Shown: piece by piece, positions 1 through 6,471 of the stretch
Layout: every line of letters starts with the position of its first letter
How positions within the stretch are numbered: position 1 is the stretch's first letter
Origin: CBDULX01 sp048550535
GTDB lineage: Bacteria > Pseudomonadota > Gammaproteobacteria > SZUA-229
Direction: 5' to 3'
DNA: 12,009 nucleotides
Assembly (NCBI GenBank): GCA_048550535.1
Contig: JBLYYN010000214.1
Coordinates: forward strand, 1-12,009
Position numbers and translations under genes: made by a program
The notes under the pieces: generated by a model
Seen by the model: only the letters and a program-made list of their open reading frames with translations
Database searches by the model: none
What the model was told of the DNA's origin: nothing

Positions 1-182
1 ATGCCCGAAGGGCATACAGCCGCGAAGCGTAAAACAATATCCGTATTTAAGATATATCACAATGCGCGTTAGCGCATTGCTATTCGATCTAAATCTAACC
101 CGAGTCGCGGCTACTTACAAATCATCGTGCCGTAAGGCATAGAACCGCGAAGCGTAAAAAACCAGCCGCAATTATAAGCAGC
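1..182. repeat. Hairpin-rich non-coding segment with a diverged repeat pair
   Basis: This stretch holds no credible gene. Two related units lie 125 bp apart, at 3-34 and 128-159. Both end in the same 15 bases, CCGCGAAGCGTAAAA, and both begin with a short hairpin whose arms differ but still pair: ATGCCC-GAA-GGGCAT at 1-15 and TGCC-GTAA-GGCA at 128-139. Each unit also has a CGC-GAA-GCG mini-hairpin. Between them, 60-79 forms a perfect 8-bp stem (CAATGCGC, loop GTTA, GCGCATTG). AGCCGCGA at 18-25 is the reverse complement of 105-112. The preserved pairing suggests a structured or dispersed intergenic repeat. Its family and function are unknown to me, and it may continue past the left edge. Confidence 0.5.
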
Positions 183-220
183 TTAAATAACGACAACAAC
201 CGTTTGTTGTCGTTATTTAA
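183..220 (-). terminator. 17-bp perfect palindrome downstream of rpoD, probable transcription end
   Basis: Arms 183-199 and 204-220 are perfect reverse complements (17 bp) around the 4-nt loop 200-203. The structure starts 16 bp beyond the rpoD stop codon. The stem is A/T-rich at its base, and no clean U-run follows on the minus strand, so it is not a textbook intrinsic terminator. It could end transcription from either side or protect the 3' end of the rpoD mRNA. Confidence 0.55.
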
Positions 221-236
221 TGTTTAATTACAGGAT

Positions 237-2099
237 TTACTCTTCCCCAATAAAACTACGCAAATGTTCCGCCCTTGATGGGTGGCGCAGTTTACGCAGG
301 GCCTTGGCTTCGATCTGGCGAATACGCTCACGGGTAACATCGAACTGTTTACCGACTTCTTCCAGAGTGTGGTCGGTATTCATATCAATACCGAAGCGCA
401 TGCGCAGTACCTTGGCTTCCCTTGGGGTAAGGGTGGACAGGATATCCTTGGTGGATTCACGCAGGGATTCTCCCGTTGCCGATTCGATGGGCGAGAGGAT
501 ATTGATATCCTCGATGAAATCTCCCAGGTGCGAATCTTCATCGTCACCAATGGGGGTTTCCATGGAAATCGGTTCCTTGGCAATTTTCAATACCTTGCGG
601 ATCTTGTCTTCCGGCATATCCATTTTTTCGGCCAGTTCTTCCGGTGTCGGTTCGCGGCCCATTTCCTGCAGCATCTGGCGGAAAATACGATTGAGTTTGT
701 TGATGGTCTCGATCATATGCACAGGTATACGTATGGTACGTGCCTGGTCGGCAATCGAGCGGGTGATGGCCTGCCGTATCCACCAGGTGGCATAGGTGGA
801 GAACTTGTAACCACGACGGTATTCAAATTTATCCACGGCTTTCATCAGACCGATGTTGCCTTCCTGGATCAAATCGAGGAATTGCAGGCCGCGGTTGGTG
901 TATTTTTTGGCTATGGAAATGACCAGGCGTAAATTCGCTTCAACCATTTCTTTCTTGGCGCGTCGTGCCTTGGCTTCGCCAATAGACATCTTACGATTGA
1001 TTTCTTTGATGTCGGGGATGCTCAGGCCGAATTCTTTCTCCAGAATGGCCAGCTTGTGCTGGGTCTGTTTGACGTCAGGCGACAGCTCTGAAAGTTTTTC
1101 TGAATATTCATGCCCATTCAGATACTGGTCGATCCATTTCTGATTGGTTTCATTGTCTGGAAATGACTGTATGAAGGCTTTGCGGGGCATGTGTGCCTTG
1201 TTTACGCAAAGATTCAGGATCAGTCGCTCCAGCATGCGAACTCGCCCGATGGTCGCACGCAGGTCTTTGGTCATTGCGATGACGATATTGGGCAGGAATT
1301 TGAGCTCCATGAAGATTTCTGACATTTCTTCACGGGCTTTCTGGATATTTTTCCGGTTTTTCTTTTCGAGCGCGGTAATTACCTTGTCATAGGACTTACT
1401 CAACAGGACAAAGTGCTCTTTGGCTATCTCTGGGTCAGGCCCGGTGTCTTCGACCACGGTTTCTGCATCGTCGTCTTCGTCATCCGACTCATCGGAGTCG
1501 TTGTCGCTGGCAGTTGCCGGACCCGTGGTTTGGGGCTGAGCGATTTCGTCGGATTCATCGCTGCGGAAGCCGCTGATAAGATCAGTGAGTCGAACCTCTT
1601 CCGATTCGATTTTTTCATAGGTTTTCAGAACCTGAAGAACCGAGCGGGGATTGGTTGCCAGGGCACTGAGTACCTGTTTCAGGCCTTCCTCGATTCGCTT
1701 GGCAATTTCAATTTCACCTTCACGGGTGAGTAGCTCCACAGTGCCCATTTCACGCATGTACATACGTACCGGGTCTGTGGTTCGGCCAAACTCATTCTCT
1801 ATTGAGGCTAGTGCAGCCGCCGCTTCTTCTGCAGCAGAGTCATCGGTAGCGCTGGCATCTGAGAGCACCAGGGATTCGGTGTCCGGTGCAATTTCATGCA
1901 CAGTAATACCCATATCATTAATCATGTTAATGATATCTTCTACCTGTTCTGGGTCTACTATGTCCTGGGGGAGGTGGTCATTTACCTCTGCATAGGTGAG
2001 ATAGCCCTGCTCTTTGCCCTTTGCAATCAGTTCCTTGAGTCGGGACTGCTTGTCTTGTTCCGTGGTGGGTACTGTTGTCTTCTGCTGATTGTCGCTCAT
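237..2099 (-). CDS. rpoD: RNA polymerase primary sigma factor (sigma-70, RpoD)
   Basis: Housekeeping sigma factor of 620 aa (E. coli: 613) that directs core RNA polymerase to -35/-10 promoters. Region 1.1 covers about residues 15-70. Region 1.2 contains DPVRMYMREMG (109-119). A non-conserved insert follows, with a strongly acidic stretch at 198-214. Region 2 runs from about 385 to 460, including the -10-recognising WWIRQAITRSI (439-449). The region 3.2 finger is IGDDEDSHLGDF (517-528). The region 4.2 helix-turn-helix lies at about 577-601 and is nearly identical to E. coli. The ATG at 2099 is preferred because AAAGG lies 5 nt upstream and the protein then begins like a normal RpoD. A TTG at 2123 would add eight residues and is less likely. 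The gene is divergent from the redoxin gene. Confidence 0.98.
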   Translation of the reverse strand: MSDNQQKTTVPTTEQDKQSRLKELIAKGKEQGYLTYAEVNDHLPQDIVDPEQVEDIINMINDMGITVHEIAPDTESLVLSDASATDDSAAEEAAAALASIENEFGRTTDPVRMYMREMGTVELLTREGEIEIAKRIEEGLKQVLSALATNPRSVLQVLKTYEKIESEEVRLTDLISGFRSDESDEIAQPQTTGPATASDNDSDESDDEDDDAETVVEDTGPDPEIAKEHFVLLSKSYDKVITALEKKNRKNIQKAREEMSEIFMELKFLPNIVIAMTKDLRATIGRVRMLERLILNLCVNKAHMPRKAFIQSFPDNETNQKWIDQYLNGHEYSEKLSELSPDVKQTQHKLAILEKEFGLSIPDIKEINRKMSIGEAKARRAKKEMVEANLRLVISIAKKYTNRGLQFLDLIQEGNIGLMKAVDKFEYRRGYKFSTYATWWIRQAITRSIADQARTIRIPVHMIETINKLNRIFRQMLQEMGREPTPEELAEKMDMPEDKIRKVLKIAKEPISMETPIGDDEDSHLGDFIEDINILSPIESATGESLRESTKDILSTLTPREAKVLRMRFGIDMNTDHTLEEVGKQFDVTRERIRQIEAKALRKLRHPSRAEHLRSFIGEE

Positions 2100-2144
2100 G
2101 GCCGCCTTTCGCGAATGGGTCAAGAAATCAAAACTGAACTATCA

Positions 2145-2153
2145 ATTTTAGCA
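2145..2153 (-). promoter_or_regulatory. Candidate extended -10 promoter of rpoD
   Basis: On the minus strand this reads TGCTAAAAT: an extended TGn motif plus TAAAAT (5 of 6 matches to TATAAT). Transcription would start near 2138, giving a leader of about 39 nt before the rpoD ATG. No good -35 hexamer is seen at the right distance, which is tolerable for an extended -10 promoter. Confidence 0.4.
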
Positions 2154-2166
2154 TGTATAAATACTT

Positions 2167-2184
2167 TGAACCACAACTGGTTCA
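2167..2184. promoter_or_regulatory. Perfect 7-bp inverted repeat, possible operator
   Basis: TGAACCA-CAAC-TGGTTCA is a perfect dyad in the 187-bp divergent gap between rpoD and the redoxin gene. Its centre is about 38 bp upstream of the start inferred for rpoD, so it would overlap the -35 area. The regulator, if any, is unknown. A chance palindrome is possible. Confidence 0.3.
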
Positions 2185-2286
2185 CAAATAAAGCATTCGC
2201 TCGGATGTTTATATGGGGACTAGTGTTTGAAATTCCAGCGCCATACTGGCATGGTTGCTTACAAATTTAAATTGGGAGGTCGAATT

Positions 2287-2847
2287 ATGGTAAGTCTGGA
2301 AACCCCTGTCTGTGATTTTGGGCTGGATGCAGTTGATTTCAAGCTGCCTGGTGTGGACGGTAAAAGCTGGAGTCTCGCCCAGTGCAAGGGCGATACAGGG
2401 TTGCTGGTGATGTTTATCTGCAATCACTGTCCCTATGTGAAGGCTATCCGTGAACGTATAGTGCGTGATACCCGTGAATTAAAGTTGCTGGGTATCAATA
2501 GTGTCGCGATCATGTCTAATGATCCGACGCTGTACGAGGAAGATTCTTTTGAGAATATGAAAAAGGTGTCTGCCGAGTTTGATTTTGATTTTCCCTATCT
2601 GTTGGATGAAACACAACAGATTGCTAAAGCTTATGGTGCAGTTTGTACCCCGGATTTCTTTGGTTACAACGGTGATCTGAAGCTGCAGTACCGTGGTCGT
2701 CTCGATGCCAGTCGTAAGGACACTGCCGAAGGTAATGCGCGCCGCGACCTGTTTGAGGCCATGAAGCAGGTAGCAGAGACGGGAAAAGGCCCGCTTGAGC
2801 AGATCCCCAGCATGGGATGTTCCATAAAATGGAGGGATGAGGACTAA
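2287..2847 (+). CDS. Thioredoxin-fold redoxin / peroxiredoxin-like protein
   Basis: A 186-aa protein of the AhpC/TSA-like redoxin group with a thioredoxin fold. The redox motif CNHC (Cys45, Cys48) lies in FICNHCPYVK. The TP pair after Cys120 (121-122) probably supplies the thioredoxin cis-proline. A further Cys178 lies near the C-terminus. No signal peptide is seen, so it is probably cytoplasmic. Family members are usually annotated as thioredoxin-family or alkyl hydroperoxide reductase/thiol-specific antioxidant proteins; substrate and partner are generally unknown. The start at 2287 is chosen because GGGAGG (2274-2279) sits 7 nt upstream. An in-frame ATG at 2227 would add 20 unlike residues and lacks support. 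It is transcribed divergently from rpoD and has no strong terminator behind it. Confidence 0.85.
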   Translation: MVSLETPVCDFGLDAVDFKLPGVDGKSWSLAQCKGDTGLLVMFICNHCPYVKAIRERIVRDTRELKLLGINSVAIMSNDPTLYEEDSFENMKKVSAEFDFDFPYLLDETQQIAKAYGAVCTPDFFGYNGDLKLQYRGRLDASRKDTAEGNARRDLFEAMKQVAETGKGPLEQIPSMGCSIKWRDED

Positions 2848-3220
2848 TCGGCTTATTGAATTATTTATTAGGTCATAAACCGGCTTGTTGATGGTTTTTC
2901 GGAAAAATGCTGTGTTAGCTGTTACGGGGCTAATTAAAGGCCTTTTAATTTTCTATTTATCAACGGCTTATGGTTTTATTGGGGCTCAGAGCTGATTCCT
3001 GTTGTTCGGGCTTATCAGTAAGTTTTGGGCTAATTAAATGTATGAATCAGTAGATTAGGAAATTACACAGTTGCTGAAATGCGCCAAGTAAGGGAAAATA
3101 ATGCGCCCTTATATCCGGGGAATGTTTAGTTTGTCCCCGAGAACAGAAAAAGAATAGCAAGGCCAATGCGTGATTAAACGGGTTGGCCGTTGAATTTTAA
3201 ACTTTACTGGAGATATGCCT
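2848..3220. other. 373-bp gene-free region upstream of tkt with repeats and stem-loops
   Basis: No supportable ORF is present. GGGCTAATTAAA occurs exactly twice, at 2927-2938 and 3027-3038, 100 bp apart. The first copy runs into an A/T-rich hairpin (AATTAAA 2932-2938 with TTTAATT 2944-2950), which could weakly end redoxin transcription. Variants of CGGCTTNTTG recur at about 2849 and 2881. Three 6-bp stem-loops follow before tkt and are listed separately. I cannot place the tkt promoter with confidence; TTGCTG at 3071 with GAAAAT at 3094 is one weak candidate. Confidence 0.5.
3089..3188 (+). promoter_or_regulatory. Three consecutive stem-loops in the tkt upstream region
   Basis: Three perfect 6-bp stems occur in a row: TAAGGG/CCCTTA (3089-3094 with 3106-3111), CGGGGA/TCCCCG (3116-3121 with 3134-3139), and GGCCAA/TTGGCC (3161-3166 with 3183-3188). 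The last ends 20 bp before the tkt Shine-Dalgarno. They may form a structured leader or include operator sites. None has a U-run, and they match no riboswitch that I recognise. Confidence 0.3.
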
Positions 3221-5194
3221 ATGCCATCGCGCAGAGAGCTTGCTAATGCCATCCGTGCCCTGAGTATGGATGCCGTCCAAAAGGCTAATTCGGGTCATCC
3301 CGGTGCGCCTATGGGTATGGCTGACATAGCTGAGGTTCTATGGAATGATCACATGAACCATAACCCTGCCAACCCTGGCTGGGCAGACCGTGACCGCTTC
3401 ATCCTGTCCAATGGCCATGGATCCATGCTGATTTATTCATTGCTTCACCTGACCGGTTATGAGTTGTCGCTGGACGATCTGAAAAATTTCCGACAGCTGC
3501 ATTCGAAAACACCCGGTCATCCTGAGTATGGTTATGCACCAGGCGTTGAAACTACCACCGGTCCTCTGGGGCAGGGTATTACCAATGGTGTAGGCATGGC
3601 GATTGCTGAAAAAGCGCTGGCTGGCCAGTTCAATCAGAAGGGTCACAATATTGTTGATCACCACACCTATGTGTTTCTGGGTGATGGCTGCTTGATGGAA
3701 GGTATTTCGCACGAAGCCTGCTCGTTGGCCGGAACTTTAGGTCTGGGTAAGTTGATTGCGTTCTGGGATGACAACGGTATATCTATCGATGGTCATGTTG
3801 AAGGCTGGTTCTTAGATGACACACCTAAGCGCTTCGAGGCTTACGGCTGGCATGTTCTTGCGGATGTTGATGGCCACGATCCGGACGCGATCGCGAAAGC
3901 CATCGAAACTGCAAAAGCCATGACCGATAAGCCCACCATGATTTGCTGCAAAACCACCATCGGTTTTGGCTCACCAAACAAAGCTGGCAGTCATGCCTGT
4001 CACGGTGCGCCATTAGGTGAAGAGGAAATCAACCTGACCAAAGCGGCATTAGGCTGGGATCACGCAGCCTTTGAAGTCCCTGCTGATATTTATCACGGCT
4101 GGGATGCAAAAGAAAAAGGTGCGGCGGCAGAGAAAGCCTGGAATGAGAAATTAGCAGCTTATAAAGCGGCATATCCTGAGCTGGCAGCTGAATATGAGCG
4201 CCGTATGGCCGGTGATTTACCGGCTGACTGGGCGGCAAAATCTGCCGAGTTCGTTGCCAAGGTAAATGCCGATGCGAAAAGCCCTGCCACACGTCAGGCC
4301 TCACTGGCGGCGATTGAAGCTTATTCACCTATGGTGCCTGAGCTGTTTGGTGGTTCAGCTGACCTGGGCTGTTCAAACCTGACTGAATGGTCGGGTTATA
4401 AGCCCATGATCAACCATGAAGATGCTAACTATGTGAACTACGGTGTGCGTGAGTTTGGTATGTCAGCCATCATGAATGGTATTACTCTGCACGGTGGTCT
4501 GATTCCTTTCGGTGCTACCTTCCTGATGTTCTCCGAATACGCGCGTAATGCACTGCGTATGGCTGCTTTGATGAAAATCCAAAGTATTTTCGTATATACC
4601 CATGACTCAATCGGACTGGGTGAAGATGGTCCGACTCATCAGCCTGTCGAACAGATTCCTACTCTGCGTATGATTCCTAATATGGCAGTATGGCGTCCCT
4701 GTGATGCAGTTGAATCTGCAGTCTGTTGGGCACAAGCCATTGAGCGTAAAGACGGTCCTTCTACTCTGATCTTCTCACGTCAGGGTCTGCCTCATCAGGA
4801 GCGTAGTGATGCACAAATCGCTGATATTGCCAGGGGTGGTTATATTCTGAAAGATTGCAAGGGTACTCCTGATGCCATCATCATTGCCACCGGTTCTGAA
4901 GTGGCTCTGGCAACGGGTGCGGCTGAAGCAATGTCGGGTAAGAAAATCCGTGTGGTTTCCATGCCTTCGGTTGATGCCTTCGAGGCGCAGGATGAAAGCT
5001 ATCGTTCATCTGTGGTAGCTAAAGGCATTCCAACGGTTGCGGTGGAAGCCGCGGTAACTGCCGGCTGGTACAAGTATGCGGATGTAGTGGTCGGTATTGA
5101 CCACTTCGGTGAGTCTGCACCAGCAGGCGAGCTGTTCAAGGAGTTTGGCTTTACTGTTGAAAATGTGGTTAAGGCAGTTGAAAGCGTAATCTAA
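3221..5194 (+). CDS. tkt: Transketolase
   Basis: A 657-aa thiamine diphosphate enzyme moving two-carbon units between ketose and aldose phosphates, which links glycolysis/gluconeogenesis to the pentose phosphate or Calvin pathway. It is collinear with E. coli TktA. Active-site residues sit at the family positions: His26 (SGHPGAP), His66, His100, Asp155 in GDG with Asn185 for Mg/ThDP, His261, catalytic Glu411 (VREFGM), His461 and His473. The ThDP-binding domain is about 1-320, the pyrimidine domain about 350-520, and the C-terminal domain follows. The start at 3221 fits GGAG (3209-3212) at 8 nt and the conserved beginning; an in-frame ATG at 3215 is only 2 nt from that site. A strong hairpin follows the stop, so tkt may form its own transcription unit. 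Confidence 0.98.
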   Translation: MPSRRELANAIRALSMDAVQKANSGHPGAPMGMADIAEVLWNDHMNHNPANPGWADRDRFILSNGHGSMLIYSLLHLTGYELSLDDLKNFRQLHSKTPGHPEYGYAPGVETTTGPLGQGITNGVGMAIAEKALAGQFNQKGHNIVDHHTYVFLGDGCLMEGISHEACSLAGTLGLGKLIAFWDDNGISIDGHVEGWFLDDTPKRFEAYGWHVLADVDGHDPDAIAKAIETAKAMTDKPTMICCKTTIGFGSPNKAGSHACHGAPLGEEEINLTKAALGWDHAAFEVPADIYHGWDAKEKGAAAEKAWNEKLAAYKAAYPELAAEYERRMAGDLPADWAAKSAEFVAKVNADAKSPATRQASLAAIEAYSPMVPELFGGSADLGCSNLTEWSGYKPMINHEDANYVNYGVREFGMSAIMNGITLHGGLIPFGATFLMFSEYARNALRMAALMKIQSIFVYTHDSIGLGEDGPTHQPVEQIPTLRMIPNMAVWRPCDAVESAVCWAQAIERKDGPSTLIFSRQGLPHQERSDAQIADIARGGYILKDCKGTPDAIIIATGSEVALATGAAEAMSGKKIRVVSMPSVDAFEAQDESYRSSVVAKGIPTVAVEAAVTAGWYKYADVVVGIDHFGESAPAGELFKEFGFTVENVVKAVESVI

Positions 5195-5201
5195 TGCCGT
5201 G

Positions 5202-5238
5202 GCCCTCCGCTTCGGTATGAAGCGGAGGGCTTGGGTTT
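5202..5238 (+). terminator. Hairpin terminator after tkt
   Basis: A perfect 12-bp GC-rich stem (5202-5213 with 5219-5230) with loop GGTAT starts 7 bp after the tkt stop. The following TTGGGTTT is T-rich but interrupted, so termination may be partial, allowing some read-through into the GAPDH gene. Confidence 0.7.
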
Positions 5239-5260
5239 GTATCAATCTGTTTCATAAAAT
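5231..5260 (+). promoter_or_regulatory. Weak candidate promoter of the first GAPDH gene
   Basis: TTGGGT (5231-5236) and TAAAAT (5255-5260) are spaced by 18 bp, directly after the tkt hairpin. The -35 match is poor, and other A/T-rich hexamers lie nearby, so this is tentative. Confidence 0.22.
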
Positions 5261-5289
5261 GAGTAATAAATTAATTTGGAGAAATGTTC

Positions 5290-6294
5290 ATGGCTATTAA
5301 AGTCGGTATTAACGGTTTTGGTCGTATAGGCCGCATGGTTTTTCGTGCTGTTCACAAAGAATTTAAAAACATCGAAATTGTAGGTATCAATGATTTGCTG
5401 GATGCTGATTACCTGGCATACATGCTGAAATATGATTCAGTACACGGTCGTTTCGATGGTGAAGTTTCTGCTGAAGCGGGTGCCATGATCGTTGATGGTA
5501 AGAAAATCCGCCTGACAGCTGAACGTGATCCTGCCGACCTGAAATGGGGCGATGTGGGTGCTGACATCGTTATCGATTGTACTGGTTTCTTCCTGACCGA
5601 AGAAAGCTGTCAGAAACACATTGATGCCGGTGCTAAGAAAGTTGTTCAGTCTGCACCGTCTAAAGACGGTACTCCGATGTTCGTTTACGGTGTTAATCAC
5701 GAGACTTATGCGGGCCAGAAAATTGTTTCCGCTGCTTCCTGTACCACTAACTGTCTGGCGCCGGTTGCTAAAGTACTGAATGACAACTGGGGTATCAAAC
5801 GTGGTCTGATGACGACGGTTCATGCGGCTACGGCTACTCAGAAAACCGTTGATGGTCCTTCACAGAAAGACTGGCGCGGTGGCCGCGGCATTCTGGAAAA
5901 CATTATTCCGTCTTCAACCGGTGCTGCAAAAGCCGTAGGTGTGGTTCTGCCTGAGCTGAATGGCAAGCTGACGGGTATGGCTTTCCGTGTACCCACTTCA
6001 GATGTATCTGTGGTTGATCTGACCGTTGAGCTGGATAAAGAAGCTTCATACGAAGACATCTGTAAAGCCATGAAAGCGGCTTCCGAGTCGGGTGATATGA
6101 GCAAAACGCTGGCTTATACAGAAGAGAAAGTGGTTTCTACCGACTTCCGTGGTATTGGTCACTCATCTATTTTCGATGCTGGTGCCGGCATCGCTCTGGA
6201 TGGAACCTTCGTTAAGGTTGTTGCCTGGTATGACAACGAGTATGGCTACACCTGTAACATGATGCGTTTCGTTGAGCATGTTGCCGCTAACTAA
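5290..6294 (+). CDS. gapA: Glyceraldehyde-3-phosphate dehydrogenase, GapA type
   Basis: A 334-aa cytoplasmic enzyme that reversibly converts glyceraldehyde-3-phosphate, phosphate and NAD+ to 1,3-bisphosphoglycerate and NADH. The Rossmann motif NGFGRIGR is at 8-15. Asp35 (VGIND) at the end of beta-2 is the residue that usually favours NAD over NADP. Catalytic Cys151 is in ASCTTNC and His178 in TTVHAA. Phosphate contacts lie in SSTGAA (208-213) and FRVPT (232-236). The active-site motif reads SAASCTTNC where E. coli has SNASCTTNC. The WRGGRG segment (195-200) matches the E. coli GapA subtype. The start at 5290 fits GGAGA at 7 nt; an ATG at 5284 touches the ribosome site. Codon use appears biased, consistent with high expression. 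Hairpins on both sides suggest its own unit. Confidence 0.97.
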   Translation: MAIKVGINGFGRIGRMVFRAVHKEFKNIEIVGINDLLDADYLAYMLKYDSVHGRFDGEVSAEAGAMIVDGKKIRLTAERDPADLKWGDVGADIVIDCTGFFLTEESCQKHIDAGAKKVVQSAPSKDGTPMFVYGVNHETYAGQKIVSAASCTTNCLAPVAKVLNDNWGIKRGLMTTVHAATATQKTVDGPSQKDWRGGRGILENIIPSSTGAAKAVGVVLPELNGKLTGMAFRVPTSDVSVVDLTVELDKEASYEDICKAMKAASESGDMSKTLAYTEEKVVSTDFRGIGHSSIFDAGAGIALDGTFVKVVAWYDNEYGYTCNMMRFVEHVAAN

Positions 6295-6314
6295 GCTGCT
6301 CCAGTCCTAAGTTT

Positions 6315-6339
6315 GTAGGGTGGGCATAGCCCACCCTAT
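6315..6339. repeat. REP-like GTAG palindrome
   Basis: GTAG at 6315-6318 leads into a perfect 10-bp stem (6316-6325 with 6329-6338), loop ATA, with core GGTGGGC/GCCCACC. A GTAG tetranucleotide at the foot of a GC-rich hairpin is the hallmark of REP elements processed by RAYT (Y1) transposases. Only one copy is in this window, so membership of a repeat family is inferred. It lies 20 bp after the gapA stop and may also protect the mRNA 3' end. Confidence 0.55.
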
Positions 6340-6364
6340 TAGCTTAAATTATTGATCATTAGAG

Positions 6365-6412
6365 TGATTTGCCAAGCTTATGGTTTGCGACTGGTTTGGC
6401 AAATCATTTTTT
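6365..6412 (+). terminator. Intrinsic terminator after gapA
   Basis: A perfect 11-bp stem TGATTTGCCAA/TTGGCAAATCA (6365-6375 with 6396-6406) has a 20-nt loop and is followed at once by six T residues (6407-6412). It separates the two GAPDH genes transcriptionally. Confidence 0.75.
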
Positions 6413-6436
6413 GAATTTCCAGCCTGGCTTTATACT
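6408..6436 (+). promoter_or_regulatory. Candidate promoter of the second GAPDH gene
   Basis: TATACT (6431-6436) matches the -10 consensus in 5 of 6 positions, with a poor -35 (TTTTTG, 6408-6413) 17 bp upstream that overlaps the preceding terminator's T-run. Transcription would start near 6443, giving a short leader. Confidence 0.3.
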
Positions 6437-6471
6437 GGCTTGTTAACCTGGAAATGAACCGGGACACAGTT

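Noticed and set aside
1..72. Short frame beginning MPEGHTAAKRK
   Set aside because: It consists of the hairpin repeat sequence read as codons, has no visible upstream signal and stops after 23 codons.
60..160. A tRNA gene, since tRNA genes occur near rpoD in some gammaproteobacteria
   Set aside because: No T-arm GTTCRA motif with a matching acceptor stem or anticodon arm could be found.
282..932. Long plus-strand reading frame opposite rpoD
   Set aside because: It lies fully antisense to the conserved sigma regions 2-4 and its translation resembles no known family; it is a shadow of rpoD codon use.
2100..2123. Alternative TTG start of rpoD at 2123
   Set aside because: The ATG at 2099 has a better spaced ribosome site and gives the normal RpoD beginning.
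2227..2286. Upstream ATG of the redoxin gene
   Set aside because: The 20 extra residues overlap the GGGAGG site that serves the ATG at 2287 and do not resemble the family.
2848..3220. A known riboswitch upstream of tkt
   Set aside because: The three short stems do not fit the conserved cores of the riboswitch classes I can recall.
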